A DNA stretch of 64,000 nucleotides from Acetobacter thailandicus (GTDB lineage Bacteria > Pseudomonadota > Alphaproteobacteria > Acetobacterales > Acetobacteraceae): the NCBI RefSeq assembly GCF_011516655.1, contig NZ_WOSV01000001.1, forward strand, positions 124,001 to 188,000, given 5' to 3'. Below, piece by piece: positions 52,813-61,488 of the stretch. Every line of letters begins with the position of its first letter. The first letter of the stretch is position 1. The notes beneath the pieces are model-generated. The model ran no database searches. It saw nothing but the letters and a program-made list of their open reading frames with translations, and was not told where the DNA came from. Both the position numbers and the translations under genes were made by a program.

Positions 52813-53516
52813 TGTCGTGCGGTAAGACCTCGGCGTCTGGCACGCCGGTCACATCCCTGCCACTTGCCTCATCTGTCGCACTGACTGACACACTCCTTGG
52901 TGTCGTTACATCAGGCGGCGTGACAACAGCGCAGCAGGTTTCAGTCGGCATTCTCAGCAGTGCTATTGCATCGGGCGCAGGCCTGACAGACGCAGTAACA
53001 GCGGCGCAGAACGCGGCACAAACTGCGGCAAACGCAGCGACAGCAGCCGGAAATAATGCAGCAGCTACCGTTTCGGCGATGCGTGGCGTTGCAGGGGGCG
53101 TGGCTGCTCTTGATAGCGCAGGCCATCTGGCACTGAGTGATGGTGCAAAACTGGTCTCAGTTCTGACTGTCACGTCAGCAACCCAGTCAACGCCGGCCAT
53201 ACTCTCACCTGATATCCCGCTTTCTGACCAGACACAGATCGGCACAGGCGGCACGATACTGGCTGACATTATCGCCCGCGCCGATGCTCTGCCGTCTGGC
53301 ACCTATTACGTTGATCAGAACGATGTTGTCCGCAGAGCTCGCATTGTCGGCACACTGCCCGATGATGTGACGGTTAACGGCGGCGTTTATATCGCAGGCA
53401 GCAGCACCCTGCCCGCAGGCCTCACCTCAGAAGGCAACGTCATTATCACTGACGGCACGGTCTATTTCCCAAACACTTGGAACAATAACGGCGTTCTCTG
53501 CGCCGCAGGAGCATAA
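52812..53516 (+). CDS. Fibre protein with collagen-free coiled N-terminus
   Basis: 234 residues. The start resembles fibre attachment domains (LPLASSVALTDTLLGVVTSGGVTTAQQV); the middle is Ala-rich (AAQNAAQTAANAATAAGNNAAATVSAM), a coiled-coil-like shaft; the end has beta strands (VTVNGGVYIAGSSTLPAGLTSEGNVIITDGTVYFPN). Probably trimeric. Its start depends on the TAATG coupling described above. Confidence 0.72.
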   Translation: MSCGKTSASGTPVTSLPLASSVALTDTLLGVVTSGGVTTAQQVSVGILSSAIASGAGLTDAVTAAQNAAQTAANAATAAGNNAAATVSAMRGVAGGVAALDSAGHLALSDGAKLVSVLTVTSATQSTPAILSPDIPLSDQTQIGTGGTILADIIARADALPSGTYYVDQNDVVRRARIVGTLPDDVTVNGGVYIAGSSTLPAGLTSEGNVIITDGTVYFPNTWNNNGVLCAAGA

Positions 53517-53519
53517 TTT

Positions 53520-54608
53520 ATGTCTACAGCAACAGGCACACCAGTATTCGTCTCAGTTGGTGGCGATGCGTCACTTGCAACTGCCACATACACAGCATCA
53601 GGTGCAACCACTTCAACGACTGTAACGCTTGGCGATCTTGCCGCATCAGTCGGTAGTAATTCCACTGATATCGCAACGGCAACTACTAACGCAGCAACAG
53701 CACTCTCAAAGGCTAATGCTGCACAGTCAGCTGCTAATTCAGCCAGCACCACAGCAGCATCTGCTCTATCAGTAGCAAACGCTGCCATTCCTGCCACTAA
53801 AATTGGTGCTACAAGTGGCGTTGTCGGTATCGACTCTCAGTCACGCGCATCAATTCCAAACGGCGCGCAATTCGGCGCATCAGCAACAAATGCAATAGCG
53901 ATTCAGTTCGGGAACGGCACAAACGCAATCGGGTCTGTTTATCAGTGGTATTACGTTAACGGAACATCTAATGCCGATATCGGCATTCAATTTACGGGCG
54001 GAAGCACAGCAGATGGCGGGCAGGGAAGTATTGCTTACTCGGCAATACAACTTGCACCGGCATCAGCTAACGTAACGGCACTTGGCACTGCATCTTCGCC
54101 GTGGTCTGGTGTTGTTTCACAGACTGCAGTGCAAGTCGTATCTGATGCAAATGACAAAACAGTTGTAGGCACAATCGGCGCATCTGATTATACAGCGGAA
54201 ACTACAAAACTACGAGCTGCATGGGCTGCTATTTCTGGCGTTGTTTACACGCTGAATTTTCGCACGAACAAACGCAACCATATCGGCGTTATTGCTCAGA
54301 CGGTTCAGTCTGCATTTACTGCACAGGGACTAGACCCGTCTGACTATGGACTCTGGTGCTCAACGCCTAAAACAAAACAAGTAGAAAGCACTGTTGACGG
54401 GGAAACTGTTTACACAACAGAGCCTGTCTATGAAGCAGATGGTAAAACTCAGGCGACTCAGCAGACTATTCGCTACGAGGAACTTCTCACACTTGGAATT
54501 TTCTGTGAACGTCTCGAACGTGCTGATCTGGCTGCTCGCGTGACTTCTCTTGAGTCAAAATCAACCACTACAACAACTACGGCCTCAACTACTTCAACAA
54601 CTGCTTGA
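53520..54608 (+). CDS. Tail fibre/spike with S74 intramolecular chaperone
   Basis: 362 residues. An Ala-rich shaft (TNAATALSKANAAQSAANSASTTAASAL) leads to VVSDANDKTVVG, where Ser-Asp is the self-cleavage dyad of the S74 peptidase/endosialidase chaperone. After it, LRAAWAAISGVVYTLNFRTNKRNHIGVIAQTVQSAF and a terminal coiled coil (ERLERADLAARVTSLESK) match that domain. The chaperone trimerises the fibre then cuts itself off. Thr/Ser-rich tail. Confidence 0.87.
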   Translation: MSTATGTPVFVSVGGDASLATATYTASGATTSTTVTLGDLAASVGSNSTDIATATTNAATALSKANAAQSAANSASTTAASALSVANAAIPATKIGATSGVVGIDSQSRASIPNGAQFGASATNAIAIQFGNGTNAIGSVYQWYYVNGTSNADIGIQFTGGSTADGGQGSIAYSAIQLAPASANVTALGTASSPWSGVVSQTAVQVVSDANDKTVVGTIGASDYTAETTKLRAAWAAISGVVYTLNFRTNKRNHIGVIAQTVQSAFTAQGLDPSDYGLWCSTPKTKQVESTVDGETVYTTEPVYEADGKTQATQQTIRYEELLTLGIFCERLERADLAARVTSLESKSTTTTTTASTTSTTA

Positions 54609-54616
54609 GGTGACAG

Positions 54617-55894
54617 ATGAGCAATATTGACAATTCAGTATGGAGTCTCCGTTCATCGGAGACTCAAATCTGCATACAGTATCCATCCACTCAGATGCGT
54701 GTTGTTGTGGACGGTGACTGGCCAACGGATTTGAGTGATACACGCACACCCTCCCGCGTGACATGCGCTGTGATGTGTGGCAGCACTACTCTGTTTACAG
54801 CGCAAGCAGATTTGAGTTTTCAGGGTCATTTTTCTGTGCTTAATGAAAACAAAAAATCTCTGAAATTTGTGTGGTATAATTACACCACAGGCGATGATCT
54901 TACAGTAAAAGTCGGGCCATGGCTGGCTTCTCAGAAAGTCGATATGAAGGCCTACGGCAATGCGCCGGGTTATGAAATGGACAGAACTTTAATCCGTGAC
55001 GTTCTGTGCAATAAAATTTACAATGCTATTTGTGAAGAACGAACATGGCCCGGACCATTAAAAGCACCCGAGTATGTCTATACAAAAACCATGACGGACA
55101 ATTCAGGTTTCCCGTCTGGTGCACTGTTCGGATGTGACGGTTTCCCGTGTGAAATCTGGCAGGGAGATACGTTTAAAGGGCTGTTTGTATGGCGCACTAC
55201 TGCTCCTGCAAAAGACTTTTTAGTCGATAAGTCAACAGGAGATGATTATCTAGTTCAGGCAAACTATGGCGATGATACATTCTGGACGACTTACAATGAG
55301 AGTTTTCTAAAAATATCAGCTCCGAAAACAAAAAAATACAAAGCTGAATATCTTACTACTCTTATTGATTATACCGCTGGATGTATTGCAGGAACATCAT
55401 CATGGGATGATTTATCAAATTATGCTGACGTTCAGAGTTGGCTTGATTATCTGATACATTGCGAGCTGACGTATAACAAAGACGGAATGGTAAATAATCT
55501 GTATCTGGCATCGTGGGATAAAACGCACTGGTATCTTTATCCTTATGATATGGACGAGACACTCGGCGTGTATCCATGGTCCAGCACTAAAAATGTTGCC
55601 CCAGATCAGATGGGTTTCGCTACAGATGAATATACTATGTGGAAGAATTTGCGCACAGGACTCGATGGTAAAATTCAGAAACGATGGGCTGAATTACGTT
55701 CATCAGAGGTAATTTCTCCAGCATCTATTTTCGCTCTGGTTAAATCCCTGACAGATTTAATGGACGTATCAGCATATCAACAGGATGTGGAGCTATGGGG
55801 AACAAACTCCATTTCTTCAATCCCGTGGATATTGTGGTGGCTGAATGGCCGCATTGCGTGGCTCGATGAACAATGGAGCTATAGCGCGTCATAA
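54617..55894 (+). CDS. CotH-kinase-like protein in the tail fibre cluster
   Basis: 425 residues. KSLKFVWYN (Lys83), a conserved DRTLIRDVLCNKIYN helix, GLFVWRTTAP, and the kinase-like core NKDGMVNNLYLASWDKTHWYLYPYDMDETLG (residues 287-317) are the pattern of CotH, whose Asp-containing 'D-x-D' binds metal and ATP. CotH of Bacillus phosphorylates serines in spore coat proteins. Here it follows the fibre genes; possible targets are the Ser/Thr-rich fibres or a host surface molecule. No signal peptide is seen, in keeping with a virion or cytosolic protein. This is inference. Confidence 0.78.
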   Translation: MSNIDNSVWSLRSSETQICIQYPSTQMRVVVDGDWPTDLSDTRTPSRVTCAVMCGSTTLFTAQADLSFQGHFSVLNENKKSLKFVWYNYTTGDDLTVKVGPWLASQKVDMKAYGNAPGYEMDRTLIRDVLCNKIYNAICEERTWPGPLKAPEYVYTKTMTDNSGFPSGALFGCDGFPCEIWQGDTFKGLFVWRTTAPAKDFLVDKSTGDDYLVQANYGDDTFWTTYNESFLKISAPKTKKYKAEYLTTLIDYTAGCIAGTSSWDDLSNYADVQSWLDYLIHCELTYNKDGMVNNLYLASWDKTHWYLYPYDMDETLGVYPWSSTKNVAPDQMGFATDEYTMWKNLRTGLDGKIQKRWAELRSSEVISPASIFALVKSLTDLMDVSAYQQDVELWGTNSISSIPWILWWLNGRIAWLDEQWSYSAS

Positions 55895-55910
55895 CAGCGC
55901 ATGACGAACG

Positions 55911-55937
55911 AAACCGCCTGAAAGGGCAGTTTTTTAT
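55911..55937 (+). terminator. Terminator-like hairpin after the CotH-like gene
   Basis: AAAC(C)GCC-TGAAA-GGC(A)GTTT with one mismatch, then T5ATTT. A weak stem, but placed between the fibre cluster and lysis genes. Confidence 0.6.
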
Positions 55938-55954
55938 TTCTGGACTACAAAAAT

Positions 55955-56416
55955 ATGACGGAAGAACAGAGCGGGGGTTCTGCCCCTGCATCTGACGAGG
56001 ATCTGCGCCAGATTGTCAGAGACCATACGCAGGATATTGCACAGCTCAGACAGGATGTTGGCGAGATAAAACTAAGCCAGAACAACCTGCGCGACGAGGT
56101 TATCGCTATGCGTGCTGAAGGCAAGCAGTGGCGCGTTAACAGCGACCAGAAAACCGAGAGCCTGCAAACCTCGATAGATAAACTCACACGGGAAATGGCC
56201 GTGCGAAACGGCGTCGAGCAGGAGAGAAACCGCCAGTCTCAGGAAAGAACACAGGCTCTGCGCCGTCTGTCTCTGTTCTTTGGGATGCTGTGCGCCATTC
56301 TCGGGCTGATCAGCACGACACTTTTTTCCTCTCAGACATTCGACACAGCGTTCTGGGGGCATTTTCACCTGCACCCCCGAACTGAAAGCCACACACATGC
56401 AAAACCAGATAACTGA
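55955..56416 (+). CDS. Coiled-coil membrane protein of the lysis cassette
   Basis: 153 residues. A long charged coiled coil (about 18-100: DLRQIVRDHTQDIAQLRQDVGEIKLSQNNLRDEVIAMRAEG...) is followed by one hydrophobic helix (LFFGMLCAILGLISTTLF, about 107-125) and a short polar tail. The layout suits a holin-associated or spanin-like membrane protein. It overlaps the endolysin gene by 20 bases. Confidence 0.6.
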   Translation: MTEEQSGGSAPASDEDLRQIVRDHTQDIAQLRQDVGEIKLSQNNLRDEVIAMRAEGKQWRVNSDQKTESLQTSIDKLTREMAVRNGVEQERNRQSQERTQALRRLSLFFGMLCAILGLISTTLFSSQTFDTAFWGHFHLHPRTESHTHAKPDN

Positions 56417-56834
56417 CCCTGTGCAGGCTGTTGCCCGCACAGCCTGGGGAGAAGCGCGCGGAGAAGGTGTGCGCGGGATGCGTGCTGTGATGAACGTTAT
56501 CGCTAACCGTGCCGCAACTCCCTGCTGGTGGGGGCGCGATTACCTCACAGTCTGCCTCAAAGCCTGGCAGTTTTCCTGCTGGAATGAGAACGACCCCAAC
56601 CGCCCGAAACTGCTCTCTGTGACCGGCACAGATCCGCAGTTCAGAGATGCTCTCGATCTGGCGGCACAACTCATATCCCGAAAACTGCCGGATATCACGC
56701 AGGGATCGGACCACTATTTTGACACTCGCACCAAAACACCGGCGTGGGCCGATAGCAATGCGTATCGCTGCACGATTGGCCACCATGCGTTTTATCGCCT
56801 GGGGCCTTACGGTCAGGAAAAAAACAATGGCTGA
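56397..56834 (+). CDS. SleB-like cell wall hydrolase (endolysin)
   Basis: 145 residues. VARTAWGEARGEGVRGMRAVMNVIANRA is the SleB/hydrolase_2 signature with the catalytic Glu in the WGEARGEG segment. It cleaves peptidoglycan at the end of the lytic cycle. It has no signal peptide, so it depends on a holin. It overlaps the next gene by eight bases. Confidence 0.88.
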   Translation: MQNQITDPVQAVARTAWGEARGEGVRGMRAVMNVIANRAATPCWWGRDYLTVCLKAWQFSCWNENDPNRPKLLSVTGTDPQFRDALDLAAQLISRKLPDITQGSDHYFDTRTKTPAWADSNAYRCTIGHHAFYRLGPYGQEKNNG

Positions 56835-57162
56835 CGAAACGACACCTGCAGAACAGGTAGCCACCAAAAAAGAATCGGTTGCAACGACAATCAAAGCAAC
56901 AGCGGCCGGCCTCTCACCTATGGCGCTGGTGATGGCATTGCCAGAGCCATATTCCACCTGGGCGCTCTATGCCTGTGTGGTGTTTGCCTGTGCGGGCCTT
57001 GCCGCAACGCAGATTCCTATGCCGGAGCATCCGAACAGCAAGCTGCTTCCCTTCTACAAAATCCTCAATTTTCTGGCTGCCAACTGGAAATTTGCCGCGA
57101 ACACAGCGATGGCGCTGCGCGGTAAGACCAGTTCAGGCGTAACGAAAGATACCTCAAAATGA
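56827..57162 (+). CDS. Holin-like membrane protein
   Basis: 111 residues, ATG 56827. A polar start (ADETTPAEQVATKKESVATTIKATAAG) precedes one or two hydrophobic segments (MALVMALPEPYSTWALYACVVFACAGLAA) and a basic tail. Its position after the endolysin fits a holin. Longer frames upstream are shadows of the endolysin. Confidence 0.62.
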   Translation: MADETTPAEQVATKKESVATTIKATAAGLSPMALVMALPEPYSTWALYACVVFACAGLAATQIPMPEHPNSKLLPFYKILNFLAANWKFAANTAMALRGKTSSGVTKDTSK

Positions 57163-57536
57163 AAAAAGCACTTCTTCTCCTGCCGTTGCTGGCTGTTACT
57201 GCCTGCGCCAGCACCTCTCAGGGCAAACTGCGTCAGGCTGTGTACGACATGGACAGCGCATATCACATCCTGGCAAACCCGATGCCCGATGTAATGGCAG
57301 GTAAGGTGCCGGGAGTAACACTCACGGACACACAGAAAAGCCTCGTGAAACGTGCCAGCCAGACGGTTTTCAATGAGCTGAGCACGCTGAACACCTCAGT
57401 TCAGAATGGCGACAGCATCACAGAGACAGCCGTTGCCGCAGCGCAGACTGATCTCGCATCCTTCACGGCCTGCTGGAGCGGCGTGAAAACAGGAACAACA
57501 CCGGCGGAATGCACCGCCCTTGCAGGGAGCAAATAA
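57159..57536 (+). CDS. Small lipoprotein of the lysis region
   Basis: 125 residues. MKKALLLLPLLAVTAC is a clear lipoprotein signal (lipid-modified Cys16). The mature part is helical and polar. An outer-membrane spanin or an exclusion lipoprotein are both possible; the sequence does not decide. Confidence 0.68.
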   Translation: MKKALLLLPLLAVTACASTSQGKLRQAVYDMDSAYHILANPMPDVMAGKVPGVTLTDTQKSLVKRASQTVFNELSTLNTSVQNGDSITETAVAAAQTDLASFTACWSGVKTGTTPAECTALAGSK

Positions 57537-57538
57537 TC

Positions 57539-57739
57539 ATGGACGCAGCAGCAATCAGTGCAATTCTTGGCGTAGCCGGAACTGTTTTCGAGCTGGCAGA
57601 GAAATACGGGCCGGAGATTTACGAGACGGTGATCAGCGCGATCAATCAGACCAAGTCAGGCACCGGGCCGACCACGGCAGAGCTTGAGGCAATCTTTGCT
57701 AAATGCAAAGCCGACAACGAAGCCATTCAGAGTGCCTGA
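57539..57739 (+). CDS. Small protein of the lysis region
   Basis: 66 residues. ISAILGVAGTVFELAEKYGPEIYETVISAINQTKSGTGPTTAELEAIFAKCKADNEAIQ; an amphipathic start and a helical rest. ATG 57539 has GGGAG upstream. No family recognised. Confidence 0.6.
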   Translation: MDAAAISAILGVAGTVFELAEKYGPEIYETVISAINQTKSGTGPTTAELEAIFAKCKADNEAIQSA

Positions 57740-57860
57740 CTTTGAACTTGGCATGATAGTCGGTGGTGGCGGGGTAACTCTCGCCATCACCTTGCTGGCT
57801 ATCGTGTGGCGCATACTCGTCGTAAAATCTGACTTCTGGCGCAATGCTGAAGATAAGTAA
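57732..57860 (+). CDS. 42-residue single-span membrane protein
   Basis: From GTG 57732 (overlapping the previous stop) or ATG 57753, it encodes GGGGVTLAITLLAIVWRILVV, one membrane helix, and a charged tail. A tiny holin or antiholin would fit the place. No strong SD. Confidence 0.5.
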   Translation: MPDFELGMIVGGGGVTLAITLLAIVWRILVVKSDFWRNAEDK

Positions 57861-58005
57861 AACTGACAGTGTAATTTAAAAAATCATTTATCCCAGTTAA
57901 CTTTATTACACATAAAAATTTGACAAAATATACTTTTCTTTAATTTTAAATGGCAACGAGTTAGGTGCTATTTAACAGATCTGACATCCACAAGAGGAGG
58001 TGAAA

Positions 58006-59712
58006 ATGCCTATAATCGTCGCCGGGGTTGGAGGATCAACAACCTATCCGGATGATACAGATCTAGCATCAATCGCAAATATTCAAGCTGCAACATCAGT
58101 AACCGTTACTGGCTCAGGAACCGTAGTTAATACTGAAGCCCTGGCAGCACTCTCAGCCCTCAAAACATTAACAGTAACCGACGGGGCTACTATTGTTGAT
58201 AATGGCGGTCTGGCAAGCATATCAACTTTAAGTAAAATTGAAATAAATGGCGGAACTTATGAAGACACAGGAGGAGCAATCAATGTAAACCTTCTAAGTG
58301 ATATAGTAATAGGGCCCACGGGAGGCGTTTTAAAAATAGATGCACCGTCACTTGTAGGTGTATCACTAACCACTCCAATTTCTTATGTAGATAGTAGCGG
58401 CAATACTACAAGTACACCCCCTAAAAACTTCGTACTTGATCTTCCATACCTTACATTTAAAGACCTTATTGGAACAACACATTATATTCCAATTGATGTA
58501 ACATACAATGGAACGACAACTGTAGTACAGGATAATACTGGACTTGTTACTCAACTATTAAGCTCTCTTGGAATTAGCTTAGTAACCCGTACAATTACAC
58601 TTGAAGGCAACCCTTTCGACTTAACAAGCGGACAAACAAAAGAATATACCGGAAGCACTTCCAGTTCTGATGCTATTATTTGCTTCTTAAGTGGCTCTAT
58701 GATTGATACTCCATCAGGTCTGGTTGCCGTTGAGGACTTATCAGTTGGAGACCTCATAAATGTATATGAAAATAATAAACCTCATATACGTTCCGTAAAA
58801 TGGTCAGGGTATGCACACTGCGCTGTAAAACCAGAAAAGCCTGATGATATGGCTGGTTATCCGGTGCGAATTCTGAAAGATGCCATTTCCCCTGGTGTAC
58901 CGTTTAAAGACATGCTGATTACTGCAGAGCACTGCCTGTTTTTTAACGGTACTTTTATACCGGCACGTATGCTGGTGAATGGCCGTTCGGTTTTTTATGA
59001 TAAATCCATCACTTCTTACACTTATTATCATATTGAAACAGAATCTCACTCGGTGATCATGGCTGATGGCATGCTAACCGAAAGCTATCTGGACACAGGA
59101 AATCGCAGAACTTTCCAGCAGAAAAGCAGTGTTTTCATCTTCAACGAAAATACAAAAAGCTGGGAGAACGATGCTGCCGCTCCTCTGGATGTATCACGCG
59201 AACGGGTAGAACCCATTTACCGCCAGATTGCACAACGTGCAGATAAGATGCTCCTGCCCATTCAAAGCAATCTTCAAATATTAACTTCTGAAAGCAACCT
59301 GCATCTTCGTTCAGCTGCCGGACACGTTATTAAGCCGCTCCGTAATATTGAAAATCATACCCTTTTTATGATTCCTGGCAATATTAACACAGTTCAGATT
59401 GTCTCAAACAGCAGCAGACCGTCTGATACACAAGGTCCATTTGTCGATGACAGGCGTAATTTGGGCGTGCTTATAGGTAAAATCTTTTTTTCCGAGGGCA
59501 ATACAAAAAGAGAAATCACACATCACCTGATCGACGAAGATCTTGAAGGCTGGCATAGCCTGAGCCACCCATCCTTACGCTGGACAAACGGCTGTGCTTA
59601 TCTACATCTGGGGCCACGCGAACCCGGGAGTATTGGCCTGCTGTCAGTCAGCATTGAAGCTGCCGGCCCTTACTGCATAACGCATGAAGAACTCAACCTG
59701 GCAACAGCATAG
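58006..59712 (+). CDS. Second Hint-domain protein
   Basis: 568 residues from ATG 58006 with AGAGGAGG five bases upstream. The first 220 residues are Thr/Ser/Gly-rich beta repeats unlike those of the gene at 28371. From CFLSGSMIDTPSGLVAVEDLSVGD onward it is closely similar to that protein, including ITAEHCLFF, ARMLVNG, YYHIETESHSVIMADGMLTESYLDTGNRR and FVDDRRNLGVLIG. The cysteine nucleophile and histidine of the Hint fold are kept. It is set apart from the lysis genes by an AT-rich gap and ends in a strong terminator. Confidence 0.86.
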   Translation: MPIIVAGVGGSTTYPDDTDLASIANIQAATSVTVTGSGTVVNTEALAALSALKTLTVTDGATIVDNGGLASISTLSKIEINGGTYEDTGGAINVNLLSDIVIGPTGGVLKIDAPSLVGVSLTTPISYVDSSGNTTSTPPKNFVLDLPYLTFKDLIGTTHYIPIDVTYNGTTTVVQDNTGLVTQLLSSLGISLVTRTITLEGNPFDLTSGQTKEYTGSTSSSDAIICFLSGSMIDTPSGLVAVEDLSVGDLINVYENNKPHIRSVKWSGYAHCAVKPEKPDDMAGYPVRILKDAISPGVPFKDMLITAEHCLFFNGTFIPARMLVNGRSVFYDKSITSYTYYHIETESHSVIMADGMLTESYLDTGNRRTFQQKSSVFIFNENTKSWENDAAAPLDVSRERVEPIYRQIAQRADKMLLPIQSNLQILTSESNLHLRSAAGHVIKPLRNIENHTLFMIPGNINTVQIVSNSSRPSDTQGPFVDDRRNLGVLIGKIFFSEGNTKREITHHLIDEDLEGWHSLSHPSLRWTNGCAYLHLGPREPGSIGLLSVSIEAAGPYCITHEELNLATA

Positions 59713-59719
59713 CACTATC

Positions 59720-59754
59720 AAGGATCTGGTGATGCTTTGTCACCAGATCCTTTT
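59720..59754 (+). terminator. Terminator after the second Hint gene
   Basis: AAGGATCTGGTGA pairs exactly with TCACCAGATCCTT (13 bp), followed by TTTT. The strongest terminator in the region; it marks the likely end of prophage transcription. Confidence 0.9.
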
Positions 59755-60100
59755 ATACGGGTGTGATACAATTATCGAGAAAAACATAGGAGATTCCCGC
59801 AACAACGAAAACCAATACAGAATTTCACCCTAAATATGCCAGACGCCATAAGATTAATAAATCTCATATCCGAGGTAAAAAATTTTATCTGTTTTGTAAA
59901 ATGCAAAACCCGAACCATAAAATTATCTTTAAAAACGTAAAAAACTACCATTTTTTAAATCAAATGTATGTCCGCAATCCACATCGCAGCAAGCTTCATC
60001 TTCTATCTCAAAGAAGGAGTCCTGAGCCTAGAAGATGTTTGGTAAAGGTGATGAAGCCATCACCCGGACAGACCGCTTGCCCTCCATATTTGAGGGTAAC
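59755..60100. other. AT-rich gap at the probable right end of the prophage
   Basis: About 345 bases without a credible gene. Contains a GGTGATG/CATCACC hairpin at 60047-60064. I looked for a copy of the tRNA-Val 3' half or the sequence right of it and found none. Confidence 0.5.
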
Positions 60101-60994
60101 TTAAACCTGAAAAGCCTGTTGAAGCTCGGTTACAAAGACTCGCAGTTTTGGCGTCATAACCGGACCTGCGTTATAGAGCAGGTGCATGGGCCTGTCCGGA
60201 ACTGTCCACCTGGGCATAAACCGGACAAGCCGTTTGCTTTTAATATCAGGAAGCAGGGCCTGCTCATATCCCAGCAGAATGCCATCGCCAGCAAGTGCTG
60301 CAGAATGCAGAACACTTGAATCATTACTGATTATCCGCCCGGAGACGGTCACAAGCCGCGTAACGCTCCCTTGAGAAAAGTGCCAGGTCGTTACAGGGCC
60401 GCCGGAATTTTCATATATGAGACACTCATGACGCATCAGATCTTCGGGCTGCCCTGGAAAACCGTGTTTTTCCAGATAGGTCTTAGCCGCACAAATGACC
60501 CGACGATAGGCCGTCAAAGGACGACTGACCGCTGTAAGGTCCGTCTCCAGTTCACCAATTCGGATCACAGCCTCATGACCATCCATTGTGGGATGAACCA
60601 GTTGGTCTGTCAGTGACAAATGGACTTGAATTTCTGAATATTTTTTTTGAAAATTGTGAACAAATGGCAGGAATACTGTTCGCCCGAAGGTGACGGGTAC
60701 ACTGACAGATAATATGCCACGCGGTGTGCCAAGCGTATTGGCTGCCAGACTGTCCGCTCGTTCAACGGTCTTCAGAACCAGGCGACACTGCTCGCAATAG
60801 AGCCGTCCTGTTTCAGTCAGACTTTGCCGACGTGTGGTCCGATGTAACAGGCGAGCACCAAGGTGATGCTCCAGAGCCTCTATATGTTTAGCGACCATCT
60901 GCGGCGACAAAGTCAGCTGCTGGGAGGCCGCAGCAAAGGACCCCAGTTCCACGACCCTGATAAAAATCTTCATGCTGGTTAAACGGTCAAGCAT
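60101..60994 (-). CDS. LysR-family transcriptional regulator
   Basis: 297 residues. LTSMKIFIRVVELGSFAAASQQLTLSPQMVAKHIEALEHHLGARLLHRTTRRQSLTETG is the LysR winged HTH; the remainder is a substrate-sensing domain of the CrgA/DsdC-type group. It is divergent from the YCII and metallo-beta-lactamase genes, its likely targets. Confidence 0.93.
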   Translation of the reverse strand: MLDRLTSMKIFIRVVELGSFAAASQQLTLSPQMVAKHIEALEHHLGARLLHRTTRRQSLTETGRLYCEQCRLVLKTVERADSLAANTLGTPRGILSVSVPVTFGRTVFLPFVHNFQKKYSEIQVHLSLTDQLVHPTMDGHEAVIRIGELETDLTAVSRPLTAYRRVICAAKTYLEKHGFPGQPEDLMRHECLIYENSGGPVTTWHFSQGSVTRLVTVSGRIISNDSSVLHSAALAGDGILLGYEQALLPDIKSKRLVRFMPRWTVPDRPMHLLYNAGPVMTPKLRVFVTELQQAFQV

Positions 60995-61109
60995 TCATCA
61001 TCCTCAGTTGTGACTGATGTCTCATATCGACAATTTATCCAGCAAAAAAGAAGAATATACTGAAGGCTTCGAGTGATTGGTAAGCCCGGTTCTGAAGGAG
61101 ACTTTTGAA

Positions 61110-61442
61110 ATGCCTGTTTATCTTGTTCGCATGGAGCACCCTGACGGCGAGGGATGGGGACAGCATGTCGCAGCACACGTGTTGTATCTCAGGCGCCTTA
61201 TACAGGAAGGCAGTCTGCTGGCCTCTGGTCCGTTGCAAGGCACCCCATTGCGCTCCGGCTTTCTGATTATGAAAGGCGCCGGTCGACAGGAAGTTGATGC
61301 GATGATTGCCAGTGATCCCTTTGCATCAGAAGGTTTGATTTGTGAGCTGCGCATTGAAGAATGGGACCCGCTTTTCGGGTGTCTGTCAAACCATGCAACA
61401 GGCGTACTCCCACAAGACTTGAAATCTCTTTTCCCTTTATGA
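61110..61442 (+). CDS. YCII-related protein
   Basis: 110 residues from ATG 61110 (AAGGAG upstream). PVYLVRMEHPDG, LYLRRLIQEGSLLASGPLQGTP, GFLIMKGAGRQEVDAMIASDPFASEGLI and RIEEWDPLFG match the YCII fold, small ferredoxin-like enzymes including dehalogenases. Probably works with the following hydrolase. Confidence 0.9.
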   Translation: MPVYLVRMEHPDGEGWGQHVAAHVLYLRRLIQEGSLLASGPLQGTPLRSGFLIMKGAGRQEVDAMIASDPFASEGLICELRIEEWDPLFGCLSNHATGVLPQDLKSLFPL

Positions 61443-61488
61443 CAACAGTGCTGTATTTCTTTGAGAAATAAAAACGAAAGGGAGGCTT

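Larger units (their letters stand above)
15064..59754. mobile_element. Prophage of a contractile-tailed phage integrated at tRNA-Val
   Basis: From the tRNA 3' end to the terminator after the second Hint gene, the genes are phage integration, repression, replication, packaging, head, contractile tail and lysis functions in canonical order. The left limit is set by tRNA-Val and the integrase. The right limit is approximate: I found no second copy of the tRNA 3' sequence up to 64000, so attR is degraded, very short, or beyond the window. The module seems complete except for a frameshifted exonuclease and a possible frameshift in a replication gene. Confidence 0.85.

Noticed and set aside
52793-53302. 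169-codon minus-strand frame opposite a fibre gene
   Set aside because: Ala/Ser-rich composition is the mirror of the Ala-rich fibre shaft; there is no start signal.
60035-60319. 94-codon frame beginning MFGKGDEAITRTD with an AAGGAG upstream
   Set aside because: It runs into the end of the LysR gene on the other strand and its second half is the LysR shadow; no family resemblance.
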